Part shown: positions 54,561-64,000 of the stretch, piece by piece | Layout of the letters: the number at the start of each line of letters is the position of its first letter | Position numbering within the stretch: the first letter of the stretch is position 1 | From: Forficula auricularia | Lineage: Eukaryota > Arthropoda > Insecta > Dermaptera > Forficulidae | Length of the DNA: 64,000 nucleotides | NCBI GenBank assembly: GCA_024734495.1 | Contig: JALMQS010000327.1 | Location: 105,033 to 169,032 of the forward strand | Reading direction: 5' to 3' | The notes under the pieces: model-generated | Databases searched by the model: none | What the model was told of the DNA's origin: nothing | Seen by the model: only the letters and a program-made list of their open reading frames with translations | Made by a program: the position numbers and the translations under genes

Positions 54561-54717
54561 TAATAATTATAATGGACATTAATCAACATAATTTATATAA
54601 GTAATAAACATTTTCGTAAAATGCCAAAAATAATGTTTTGACAATTTCATAATCAAATAATTTAATTTAATATTATATTTCAAATATAAGAGAGTTCTAA
54701 CACGAAAAATAAAAATA

Positions 54718-55042
54718 TACAATACCTTGATAAGACCGGTTGTGATGTATGGCTGTGAGTCGTGGACAATGACGTTACTTAACCAGAAGAGGCTGATAAG
54801 TTTCGAGAATAAAGTTCTCAGGAATATATGTGGACCTGTTCAAGATCTAACTTTTGGTGAATGGAGACGAAGAAGAAGTGGCAGAACAAGATAAAGATGC
54901 CTAGATAATGTCGTCAGAAATCTACGAGAGCTTGACGTGGGGGTAGAATGGGAGCGATTGGCCCAGGATAGATGGATGTAGAGGGGCATCACGAGAGAGG
55001 CTCGAGCTCTACAAGGGCGATATGACCATCCTAAGTATTAGA
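54718..55042 (+). pseudogene. LINE RT C-terminal fragment with stops
   Basis: Plus strand: TLIRPVVMYGCESWTMTL, KRLISFENKVLRNICGPV, GEWRRRRSGRT, a stop, LDNVVRNLRELDVGVEWERL, another stop, and TREARALQGRYDHPKY. This is the tail of an endonuclease-RT type LINE, in which MYGCESW and the final W-LAQDR…A-ALQG box are characteristic. At least two in-frame stops and a deletion make it dead. No RT core or 3' tail is seen. Confidence 0.65.
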
Positions 55043-55142
55043 TGGTATTTCAAATGGATGGAGAGAAACACTTTTATTAATGGATTTTAATTTTAGTATT
55101 ATCAATCGATTTATTAGTGTCCAGTCTCTTAGCAAATAATTA

Positions 55143-55474
55143 CTCTAGAGCAGTGATTCTCAACCACTGTGCCGCGGAACTTTAGTGTGCCGCGAGATTC
55201 TTGAAGTGTGCCGCCACTGCTAGGCAGTGGTAATTCCCGATTTGAATTTTTTTTTACATCTCTTTATAATTGACACTACATTTAATCCAAATATTTATTT
55301 AATCATTTGAACTGAAGAGGTAGTAATATTTTGAAGAATGTCTTATGATAATTTTATAGGCAATAAACCAAATAAAATTCTATTAATTTATTTCATTGTT
55401 AGTGTGCCGTCAAATTTTTAAATTATTAAAAGTGTGCCATGACGAAAAAAAGGTTGAGAATCACTGCTCTAGAG
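55143..55474. mobile_element. hAT MITE with 8-bp target duplication CTCTAGAG
   Basis: CTCTAGAG at 55143-55150 and 55467-55474 flank a 316-bp element starting CAGTGATTCTCAACC and ending GGTTGAGAATCACTG. Internal repeats of GTGTGCCG are present and no transposase is seen. The target fits the hAT pattern nTCTAGAn. Confidence 0.92.
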
Positions 55475-55640
55475 CAGTGGTTCCCAACCTTGGTACGCGT
55501 ACTAGTACTGGTACGCGAATGATTTTACAATTTAAAACAACAATCTATTAAAAATCTGTATTACGAAAAAAGAAAAGAAATGACTATAATAACTAATAAT
55601 CCATACATTTAAATATTTTAGTTTGGAATTTCTTTTCCAT
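55475..55640 (+). mobile_element. Second hAT-like terminus, other end not found
   Basis: CAGTGGTTCCCAACCTTGG begins directly after the previous element's target duplication, followed by a GGTACGCG/CGCGTACT-type subterminal repeat. No matching inverted end is visible downstream, so it is truncated or the right boundary is lost; the end coordinate is approximate. Confidence 0.5.
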
Positions 55641-56029
55641 TGTTAGTGTTGTAATACTTTGTTGGGATTTACCTATCTCAAAAGATGCCGTCTACACCTG
55701 AATGTGTTATCTATGACAGCCCCATATAAATTTGACACTCGCCTGCTGTGATGCAGATTACTAGAACTAGACCATCCGCTTGTCAGGACCCTGGAATTTC
55801 CAGGATAAGCGAATTGCTCCCTCCACGAAAATTAGCCTAAAATTCATAGTTAATTTCCCAGAAATTTTATCCTGCGAATTATAACTGTGTCTGAGTTCTA
55901 CTAAAAATTGTGTTTTGTGTTTCAAACATCTTTAAATTAATTGCATATTATTAATAAATAGTAATTGTATTATTCATAAATATTAAGAAGCTGTTAAGGT
56001 AGTTAAGTATTATCTTATATTATTAAATG
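55641..56029. other. Non-coding stretch
   Basis: No gene or repeat recognised. Confidence 0.4.
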
Positions 56030-56710
56030 AGCAATTCTTGTATATATATACAATCGGGTTCTCGAAAAGAGCTCTAACGATTTCGCTAAAGATTGGTGTA
56101 CTTATCAAGTATGATGAGTTATTAGTTGTGTCAAATTTTTAATCCGATTGAAATAAAGGGGTGTAAATTAGTCATGTCGCAAAATAAATATTTTAATCGT
56201 TCATATCTAATCTTCGGGAAGTCGCAGTCTTGAAATTTGAAACTTAAGCTATTTAGAGGCTACAAGAAGTACCACAGGATTTTGGCTAAAATAGAAGTTG
56301 ATGTTTACGTACGTAAGAATGTACCCCCCTGCGTTTCTCAACCATACATCTCAGAGCAACGAAATTCGAAACTTAAGCTTGATATAGGCTAGAAGGGATA
56401 TAGCAAGCTTTTGGCTGAAATCGGAACACCGTGAGTTGATATTTACATGAAAGATTTTTCGTTTTTTTTTATTTTCTCAAAAACGGCTCTAACGATTTTT
56501 TTTTTAAACTGGTGTACTTATCAAGTATCATGAGTTATTAGTTGTGTATAGATTTTAATCTAATTGGAATAAAGGAAGGGGTCGTAAAATAACTATTTTA
56601 ATCATTCATATTTCGTCTTCGGTAAGTCGGAGAGCCTTGAAATTTGAAACTTAAGCTATTTAGAAATAAAAAGTTACCGAGCATCGCTTGGTTCTCCAGG
56701 CACTTTTTAA
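56030..56710 (+). repeat. Two M2 modules in tandem
   Basis: The module is seen at about 56045-56290 and again at about 56470-56700. Between them lies tttctcaaccatacatctcag … cagaaacaccg-like text (caagcttttggctgaaatcgg), which shows the empty site used by the R2-like insertion at 10630. The second module ends accgagcatcgcttgg … ctccaggcac. Confidence 0.75.
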
Positions 56711-56744
56711 TTATATGTCAGAATTGTTGGGTTCAACCGCTAGG

Positions 56745-56952
56745 CCAGGAACCTTTTTACCCTGAAAGGCCACATTTAAAATAGCAGTAACAAAGGAGGC
56801 CACATAAGTTTCAATACCGATAAATGTAACTTTTGTAAAGTTATTGCTGTTCAAATTCAATTTTTTTTATTTTAAATTCAGTTTTTCTTTATTTCAAATT
56901 CATTTCGAGGCCACATAAGAAATTCAAAAAGGCCACAGGTTCCCCACCTCTG
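56745..56952 (-). mobile_element. hAT-like MITE inside a SINE
   Basis: The minus-strand start is CAGAGGTGGGGAACCTGTGG. The other end is degraded (AAGGTTCCTGG). CACTAGG/CGCTAGG flank the two ends and may be a decayed 8-bp duplication. Repeated aggccacat/atgtggcc motifs are present inside. Confidence 0.55.
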
Positions 56953-57034
56953 CACTAGGGAATCGAGCCCAAGTGCCAATATTAGCAATCCGGGCCAATT
57001 CAGCTAGTCTGCGAGGTGAACCCCTCCGACATGT
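56950..57034 (-). repeat. tRNA-derived SINE head
   Basis: On the minus strand, TAGCTGAATTGG (57006-56995) fits the Pol III A box exactly (TRGYNNARNNG), and GGCTCGATTCC (56969-56959) matches the B box with one change. Spacing and the leading GGAGGGGTTCACC suit a tRNA origin. The hAT-like MITE sits just after the B box. Confidence 0.6.
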
Positions 57035-57059
57035 ATCGTGTATCAAGGTAAATATTTCA

Positions 57060-60000
57060 GTCAAAGATTTAAGCTTTAATTTGTAAAATTAGGCGGTCTG
57101 GTGATTCTAAATCTAAATACATAGCCATGTGAAAATAAAGATGGATCAGCGGTTCGAATTTTTGAATTTCTTCAAAATAAAATATAATTAAAAATAAAAA
57201 TGGCGTATAAAATAATCTACATCCTCTGAAATTTATTCTACTTCTATAGAAAATTTGAAGTCTTACTATATTCATTTTTTATAAACTTGTACTAGGTTTC
57301 ACAATAAGAAATAACAAACATCGTAGATCATTTAAAATGATTTATTTCAGTGAGATATAAAAGGGAAAAACAAGCAGATTTTTCAACTCCGCTACAATCT
57401 TTTAATAATCAATTACAAAAATATGTTTTTAATCAATATTGACTGGAATATTTATAGATATATAAATATTTATATATATTTAATATATTATATTTAAAGA
57501 ATCAAAAAAAAATAAATAAAATATTAACAAAACCAGTCAATTTCTTGTGAAGTCAAAAACAAAAGAAAAAATTTATTAAAAAAGAGAAAAGGGGCGATCT
57601 ATAGAATTTATAAAATATACATTGAATAAAATAATACCAAACAATGAAAATGAGGGTTGTTTGGTTTGAATGCGGCACTGGTCTCGTACCTGGTAAAGCA
57701 CTCGATTTCACGATCCCTTTTTCTTTTTCTTTGCATGCTATTTTGTTTTTGATATATATTATATATATATATTTATAAAAAAATCACTGGTTTTATTGTC
57801 ATTTTATTTTTACAAAAATATGGTTATTTAACATTTTAAGTAGCAAAAATATTGGGATTTTTTTCCAATTTCATTTTAATTGTAATTTAATGTAAATATG
57901 TGTAGCTAAATACAAGGATTGACTAAGTAATTTTCTCACAAGTAATTATTTTCCAATCGAAATGTCATATAAGAGTAATATTAATATACTGTCTCCAAAT
58001 TTTATTTTTTGCTATTAGAAAAAACAGTGATAAAATTTTGAAGTAAATGACTTGGAAGGTTGTTAATGAATTCAAATTTTATCATGAAATATCTCTAGAT
58101 TTTAAATATGTATCATAACTCTTAAGCTAAAACCATGAATGTATAAAAACCTTGTAGTGCATTATTGCTATTTGAAAATTTAATTCAGTGCTAAAAATCT
58201 GTTTTTTACTTTTTTATTTTATTCTAATCAGTGGTTTTTTTTGAGGTCGGATTATTTATATTTGTGTTGAATTATGTACATATTGATTATCCAAGTGGCC
58301 TAAATCATAGATAGTTAGTTTCGTGATTTTCCAAGTCTTGCAAAATAAGAAAGATATGAATTTTCTAGAATATAACAATTTCAAATCCAACTAATGGTTC
58401 ACTTTTATGCGATTATGTAAAACTTACTTAATATGGATGTAAAACAAAATATAAGATACATTATTTTTTTTACTTAATACCAGTTTCAAAATTAGTGTGA
58501 TACATATCAAAAATATCATGTAATTGAAATAATGTTTAATGTGAATTCTAAATAAATAAGTTTATTTCTAAATGTCACAGTAGATTCAATAAAAAATTTT
58601 CATTTATATAAATGTAAAACACTATCGAATTTGTTATCCTAAAATCGGATTAGGTGCTTAATTTGAGAACGATGGCAAAATAAGCACATCGAAATGTCAT
58701 AGTTATATTGTTTTATTGGGATGAATAAAATTTATAATTAACTAGGTGTGATTTAATTACAAATTGAACCACTATCGGATCTGTTAATAGCCCTGAAGAT
58801 GAATCGAATAAAAGATTTAAAGCTTGGAGCTTTTTTTTGAAAGTGATAAAAGTCTATTCTTATATTGATATATATTTAAGGATTGGAGTTAGAATCAACT
58901 AAAAATATAACATTTAAACTTGTTATGAAGAATTTATGCGGATTTCATCAATGTCTGTTATTTTAAAAATGAAAAAAAGTCATTATCTCTAACTAAAACA
59001 GACATTAAGTCATTTTGTTCAAAATTGCAGTTAAACCACTTCAAAAAAAAAAAAAAAAAAAAAAAAATGGTTCAAATGATTAAGAAGTTGCTTATTGAAA
59101 GGAAACCATAATAACGTTTCGAAGGAAAAACTTTTTGTGTCAAAAATTATTTAGTCATTTCTTGCATCTAACCATATATATATATATATATGAGGGATTC
59201 GGAACTAAAGGGATTCAAGTCAGTTTTTTAAAATGGGGTATAAAGAGACTTTACGTTGTTCAAACCAACCGTTATTCAATTTAAAAGTGTTGTAACTATT
59301 ATTCTATTACATGTATTATATTTCCATATATTATATTAAATATATTAAACTTACATCTCTGCAAAACTGAATAAAGTTTGGTTTAATCATCGTAAATGCT
59401 CGTATTCATCAATTTTTAAAAAATTGAAAGTTTTTGTGCCGAGAGTAGCAGAATTTTTATATATTGAAGGAGACAATAAAAGAATGTGTCTTCTGCTGGA
59501 ATTATAAATTTGATTTATTTATAACGTTATAAATAAATCAAATTTATAATTCCAGCAGAAGACACATCTTTTATTGTCTCCTTCAATTTTTAAAAAACTA
59601 ACTTATACCTCTTTAGTACTGAACCTCTCAAAGAGATTTATATAAATAACAAGTCTATCAAAAATCAAAACTAACAAAAAAATCGTTGTTTTAAGAAACG
59701 AAAAAAAAAATTTCACAAAAAAATTGGAATTTATCAAAAAATAAATGCAAAATTTCAGTCTTGGTTTATGATTACCTATACAAAAAAGAAAAAATGTTTA
59801 GATTCACTTTTATATAAAAAAAAAAATTAATACAATAAAATAAATTTATAAATAGGTACTAGCTATGATTTTAATAATATAAAATATTTTATAATTAAAT
59901 AAATATCAATTTATCATTATATATATGTATAATGAAAGAATGAGCGTTTTTGTTTTTATCATTATTGTCTTTTAAAAAATGGGGTTAGAAAATTAAGAAT

Positions 60001-60296
60001 AAGATTCACGATTGAAAGTAGAGAGGATATGTCTTCAATAATTCTTGGTTAAGAAACAAATTAATGCTTTTTTAAATACTCAACTAAGCATTTCATAAAG
60101 ACATTTTGTTTTTAAATATAAATATATTAGAATAACGTATTTTAAGCAATATCAAAATAAAAATTATCTATTTAGTATATAAGTTAATAATATAATTTTT
60201 AATTTATATCTTCTCTTATAACTTAATGTAAATAATAAATATTATAAGAGTTACAAGCACAATTCAATACTTTTCCAAAGAATTACTTGAAGCTCA
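57060..60296 (-). other. Probable Galphai 3' UTR and downstream flank
   Basis: AT-rich sequence with none of the dispersed repeats found elsewhere in the window, lying immediately 3' of the Galphai stop codon. Several TTTATT strings (AATAAA on the minus strand) could serve as poly(A) signals; I cannot choose one. Small open frames (for example 57069-57275 minus) lack support. It contains a poly-A run (about 59043-59066), a (TA)n run and the palindrome at 59464-59586. Confidence 0.45.
59464..59586. repeat. Near-perfect palindrome, arms about 61 bp, no loop
   Basis: TTGAAGGAGACAATAAAAG … AAATCAAATTTATAATTCC-type arms meet at a central AACGTT (59523-59528). The left arm has one extra A. It is either a small MITE or a structured hairpin in the Galphai 3' region. 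Longer and cleaner than expected by chance even in AT-rich DNA, because the arms include the mixed block tgtcttctgctgg. Confidence 0.85.
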
Positions 60297-60487
60297 TTAA
60301 AAAAGGCCACATTCAATCAAATTATTTTTAATAATAACATCAGTAACGGCATCAAAGACGAATTGAATATTATTCGTATCTGTTGCACAGGTAAAGTGAG
60401 TATAAATCTCTTTTTTATCTTTTCGTTTATTTAAATTTTCAAATTTCATTTGAATATAGGCAGCAGCTTCTTCATAGGTATTAGAAC
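60297..60487 (-). CDS. Galphai: G protein alpha-i subunit, last coding exon
   Basis: G alpha-i binds GTP after receptor activation at the inner plasma membrane and, in the family, inhibits adenylyl cyclase and orients asymmetric division. This exon encodes the last 62 residues after a split Gly codon: [20 protein letters not shown], then [10 protein letters not shown] (the TCAT guanine-contacting loop), [14 protein letters not shown] and the C-terminal ECGLF. IKNN…CGLF identifies the i class (Go ends GCGLY). The Cys four from the end is the residue ADP-ribosylated by pertussis toxin in Gi proteins. The acceptor tttttttttCAG precedes the exon at 60490-60488. Phase 1 matches the upstream exon. 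Confidence 0.95.
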
Positions 60488-60514
60488 CTGAAAAAAAAAT
60501 CATTATTAGGACAT

Positions 60515-61631
60515 ATAATAAGTAGAGACCGGATTCCTATGCAATTGCATATTTTGTTTGCCGCCAGGGGATCAATTATCTATCCGAATCATACATCTAG
60601 GATACTGTGAGTTACTGCATATTTTTGCATATTTGAGTAATATTGCATAAAATTGCATATTTGGAGAATATTGCATAAAATTGCATATTTAAAGGATTTT
60701 TTGGGCAAAATACAGATTTTTTAAAAGTAAATTTTCGGTGAAAGAATGAAAAATTGAAGAAATAAAACATTATTTTTTTTAAAGGCCTTTAGTAACTATA
60801 GCCAATTTTGGCCATTGAGCGTTCGTGTGTTTGTGTTGAAGTGTGTGTAAATTAGTGTAGGAATCAGAGCCGGTCAAATATTTGCATTATTTTATTAGTT
60901 TATTATTTGTAATTTTTAAGGATTTAGGTGTCGGTTCTAGGTGAAACATTATAAGTAACTTATGAGGAGAATTTTCTAGGTTAGGTTTCACAAAAAGGAA
61001 ATATTAAAACAAATGTATGTTTATTTGAGTTTGATTCACTCGATTATTTGTAGGTACGTCAAGATGAAAAGGTTGTTAATATAAAATAAATAAATAAAAG
61101 GAGTATAATACAATCGTGTCTGTTAAATAAAACTACCCCCCGTATTTTTTGTTCACATTTTTTGAAACATTATTATATTTATTATGTTGATTTATGACGA
61201 TGTTCAAGCGGGAGGCCCGGGTTCGAGCCTTGCTAGCATATAAAATTTCGACCGGCTAAATCTCGGTTCCCTCACTAACACTACTAACACTTTACTGATG
61301 TGCTGTCTAAATGGGCTGTGTTCCCGGTAACAATAAATAAATAAAAAAAATATATTAATATATACCTAATGAGAATTTTGTGCAATTTTTTACGCAATAA
61401 AAGTACATATTTGACACATGGTTTTATTTCTTTCATAGCACTCCTTCAATTATATAGTCTTTTTGTCTTCAATTTTAATTTTTTAGTGCATAAAAAAATT
61501 TATTTTGCCATCTTTTACTGCATATATTTGCATATTTCAACATATTCTGCATATTAGTTGCATATATCAGCAATTTTAACTGCATATTTTGGCAGTTTTT
61601 ACTGCATAAAAATCCGCTCTCTAATAATAAG
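60515..61631. mobile_element. Non-autonomous hAT-like element in the Galphai intron, with 8-bp TSD
   Basis: ATAATAAG at 60515-60522 and 61624-61631 flanks a 1101-bp element. The inverted ends are TAGAGACCGGATTCC and TAGAGAGCGGATTTT, followed on each side by TATGCA, and fit the hAT terminal rule YARNG. Both subterminal regions are packed with TGCATATTT/TTGCATA repeats, as expected for hAT transposase binding sites. There is no transposase. A SINE is nested at about 61185-61350. Confidence 0.88.
61185..61350 (+). repeat. tRNA-derived SINE sharing the I-type LINE 3' tail
   Basis: GGGTTCGAGCC at 61219-61229 resembles a Pol III B box after a degenerate A-box region. Its 3' end TGTGCTGTCTAAATGGGCT (about 61300-61318), TGTTCCCG and ACAATAAATAAATAAA matches the minus-strand 3' end of the LINE at 21749-27178 with about three differences. 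SINEs with a LINE-derived tail use that LINE's reverse transcriptase. Confidence 0.65.
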
Positions 61632-61714
61632 TAATGCAAATTGATTAAAGTTTTGGTAGTTGAATAGTTTATTAGAACTTTTTGAAATAAATGGGAGTAT
61701 GCACTGTTTAATAT

Positions 61715-63270
61715 TAGGGTGGCCCAAAAATTTTAAATTTACCCTAAACCCCAGCACACCACTAATTTTTTTACTTTAGTTGATAGTAGTAATGTGCCAA
61801 AATTTCAATGTCCTAGATGGAGTAGAAAGAAGGCAATGTCAACGTCTCCAAAGTTTTAAAATTTTTGTTATTTTCTTATTATTTCTGGGTTCTTCTTTTT
61901 TCCAGATGTTGTTTTTGTGAAAGAAATACCAAGAAAAATGTATTAAAAAGTTAAAAAATTAGAACTATAGTTGTTGTGAGGACTGTTTTTATACAAGTGA
62001 TTGTTTTGGACTTTTTTGTGATAATATGGCTTTGTCGTCAACTTCAACATGTCAAGCGGACACTATATTCTTGATAGGTGTCAAAGATTTAGAACCAATA
62101 TTAGGAAGGAAAAACCAGACCAGAGACGATTACATGGAGTTAATAGAGCTGTCTCTACTAGCTCTGGGCCATACTCCAGATAAAATTAATTGGAGAGCTC
62201 CAGGTGCAGTACACCACGCTCGTTGGATGGCGAAACTGTTAGGCCATTAATCTCCACTTGTTTCGTGAGGAAAAGGTTTCAAAAACAGACAAACGGAAAA
62301 ATCGCAGTTAGAGCGCTTTGTGAACTTTGGAGCTCTTGTATATGTAAAATATTGGTTTGAAGCCCCTATGGTTACAAATGCTGCTTAGTCAGACCTTTCT
62401 CTCTGGAAAGATATGACCAATTATGAAGTTATTGATCCTCAAATTAGTGAAGTGGTTAAAAATGCCATAAAATCTCATCTTTGGTACCTCTCGGGTGAGT
62501 TAGTTGGCTTAAGTTTATTCTCAGAGAAAGTATCAAAAGAGGCGAAGGTGGAAATTGTCAAGAAGATGGAGTGTGAGCCTACTGACCGGAAGGTAAGAGG
62601 AGATTCGTCACTTTTAACTATGGTAAATAGGCCGTTTTGGCTGATTTTGAACTTTTATCTGTTTATGTACCACTTCTAGCCAATCCCGTGCTCGTTTGAC
62701 AAATCTGGCAACATTGTCCGAGCTTGAATATTTTTATCATAGAAATGTCAGATAAAATACATTATAAAGGTCGATTTATAAAACAAAAAGTTCTTAATAA
62801 TCGATTGAAAGCTGTTGAGACAATGGCTAAAGCGAAAAAACGTCAAAAAAGTATTAAACCTAACACACTTTTTAGGTTAAATACATGCGTTGTTGTCAGC
62901 TTGTTTTTAGTGTAAATTTTTCATTATACATTTTTCATTATTTATTCATTATTATCTCAGAAACTGTGTTGTAACTATGAATTAAAATTTTCTTAAAAAA
63001 TGTATTAGTTATTGTTTAATGTTGGTTTAGTTTTTTATAACAATGGTAAGAAGAGTTTCTTAATTATAATTGAATATGTATGTAAACTTTCCGATATCCC
63101 GTATAGTGCAATGTATAAGAGTCTGAAAAACTATCTTTGGAATTTAATATCTCCGGAACTATATTGTTCATAAATGTCGTTTTACCACCAATCGACGCAG
63201 AAGTATTTAAATAATAATCTATCTAAATTTCAAAAAAATCCTAAGAAATCCCATATGGTGAAACAAATAT
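61715..63270 (+). pseudogene. Decayed transposon-associated gene, W-PGA-HHARWMAK family, plus element X
   Basis: Frame 62026-62250 reads …RDDYMELIELSLLALG … WRAPGAVHHARWMAK. Downstream in the same orientation come LERFVNFGALVYVKYWFEAP, a stop, and KSHLWYLSGELVGLSLFSEKVS (62413-62620). I recall this HHARWMAK … YVK-WF-AP … SHLWYLSEELV arrangement from uncharacterised arthropod proteins, probably of a DNA transposon; this is from memory and unverified. Frame shifts and a stop make it dead. From about 62650 the sequence is element X, also at 43795-45070. It sits antisense inside the Galphai intron. Confidence 0.5.
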
Positions 63271-63325
63271 CTAAGACTAGAGAAATTAGTAGCTAAATCT
63301 AGAAAAATAAAAAACTAATAATTAC

Positions 63326-63514
63326 CTGTATATTCAGGAAAACATATTGTCAATGGACTTCTTGCAATTTTTTCTTCAAATAAATCTTTCTTGTTCAAGA
63401 AAAGTATAATTGAGGTTTCGATAAACCATTTACTATTGCAGATGGAATCAAAAAGTTTCATAGATTCAATCATTCTATTCATTTCTTCGTCTTCAGCGAG
63501 AACAAGATCATATC
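63326..63514 (-). CDS. Galphai: G protein alpha-i subunit, penultimate coding exon
   Basis: This 189-bp exon encodes 62 residues between two split Gly codons: [46 protein letters not shown] and [16 protein letters not shown] is the guanine-specificity motif of the GTPase fold. On the minus strand the acceptor is ttgttACAG|ga and the donor ACAG|gtaatt. Joined to the next exon it gives about 125 C-terminal residues of a ~354-residue protein. The upstream exons (switch regions, P-loop, N-terminal lipidation site) lie beyond 64000. The sequence is intact, with conservative changes only. Confidence 0.95.
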
Positions 63515-64000
63515 CTGTAACAATAAATTTCGTAAATTATAATAAAAATTCAATATTTTAATAAGGTGACATGATTTTACACCTGCACTGCCACATAAAA
63601 TTTGATTAAAAACATTTTAAGAGATATTAATTCTTTATAGAAAAATATCAAGATTATGGGTGTTTCGATTTCAATCAAATTCTAACCAACTCTTAATCTT
63701 AATATAAAAAATATGAAATTTCGCTTTTTATATTCTTTTTGTGTTAAGAGTTTTTTGCTCACTCACGGAAAAACGAATTAACAGGCATTTTAACAAAATA
63801 ATTAATATCTCATAAAATGTCATTTTTTTCGATAGGAAAATTTGTTGGCCTTAACACAGTGATGATTCCCTATTTTTTTTTTCAAAATAGTTTAAGGTAG
63901 TTCTTTCACAAATGCAAAAGTTCAAGAAGTCTTCGAAACTTGGAATATAATTTATTAAAATCATAATAAAAACACTGTTAAAATTTGAAGACGATTTACC
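63515..64000 (-). other. Galphai: Galphai upstream intron, partial
   Basis: AT-rich sequence 5' of the penultimate exon. I looked on the minus strand for the expected preceding exon (switch II region) and did not find it, so this intron extends past the window edge. Confidence 0.7.

Larger units (their letters stand above)
60488..63325 (-). other. Galphai: Galphai last intron (2838 bp), transposon-filled
   Basis: Donor GT at 63325-63324 (g|gtaatt) and acceptor AG at 60489-60488. It holds a hAT-like element (60523-61623) with a nested SINE, and a decayed transposon carrying element X (about 61715-63270). Both are outside the splice-site regions. Confidence 0.92.

Noticed and set aside
60297..60487. 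G alpha-o rather than G alpha-i
   Set aside because: The C-terminus is IKNN…CGLF with Phe at the end, the i-class form; Go ends in GCGLY.
63515..64000. A further upstream Galphai exon in the last 486 bases
   Set aside because: No frame resembling the switch II / SGYD-preceding region was found on the minus strand.

Overview
This window looks like transposon-rich nuclear DNA from an arthropod, most likely an insect. It is strongly AT-rich, has spliced genes, and is dominated by non-LTR retrotransposons, hAT-like, Helitron-like and fold-back elements. I see no bacterial-type operons, rRNA, bona fide tRNA genes or CRISPR arrays. The only host protein-coding gene I can support is the 3' end of a G protein alpha-i gene on the minus strand: its last coding exon is 60297-60487 and the preceding exon is 63326-63514. 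Both splice junctions are canonical and the phase agrees.

Layout. 1-5700 is a diverged repeat block that returns at 20347-31220. 6041-10228 is a recent direct duplicate of 11133-16320. Both carry the 3' end of an R2-like LINE, an inverted repeat pair, a tRNA-like SINE head, a 5'-truncated RTE-like LINE, a ~600-bp element called E1 here, and a 119-bp tandem array. Only the second copy holds a fold-back transposon (13081-13845). 16321-20346 contains a non-autonomous Helitron (17996-18969) in a block that recurs at 36600-41180. A nearly complete I-type LINE (21749-27178, minus strand, 13-bp target duplication) splits the second copy of block A. A second full-length-looking LINE occupies about 31.2-36.2 kb, minus strand. 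38-57 kb is a patchwork of hAT relics, palindromes, LINE fragments and a 3.5-kb element with ~320-bp inverted ends. 57-60.3 kb appears single-copy and is probably Galphai 3' UTR and flank. The last Galphai intron (60488-63325) hosts a hAT-like element with a perfect 8-bp target duplication and a relic of another transposon.

The most unusual feature is a ~110-130 bp GC-rich core (consensus pieces TTGCGGG, GGGACTAGAATCTGCCAGG, AAAAGCGCGCCGG, AACAAATG). It occurs at least 20 times between 1.0 and 53.6 kb, 17 forward and 3 reverse, in AT-rich flanks that have diverged far more than the core. I do not recognise it. It could be a locally amplified non-autonomous element, a complex-satellite monomer or a repeated non-coding RNA/chromatin element.

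Only Galphai appears to serve the host. The LINE proteins (nucleic-acid-binding ORF1, endonuclease, reverse transcriptase, RNase H) would act together in target-primed reverse transcription, and a SINE in the Galphai intron shares the I-type LINE's 3' tail, so that LINE may have mobilised it. Every frame break I could resolve in the two large LINEs is one A short in an A7-A8 run, so homopolymer error in the assembly should be considered before calling them dead. All calls were made by eye; no alignment or database search was run.
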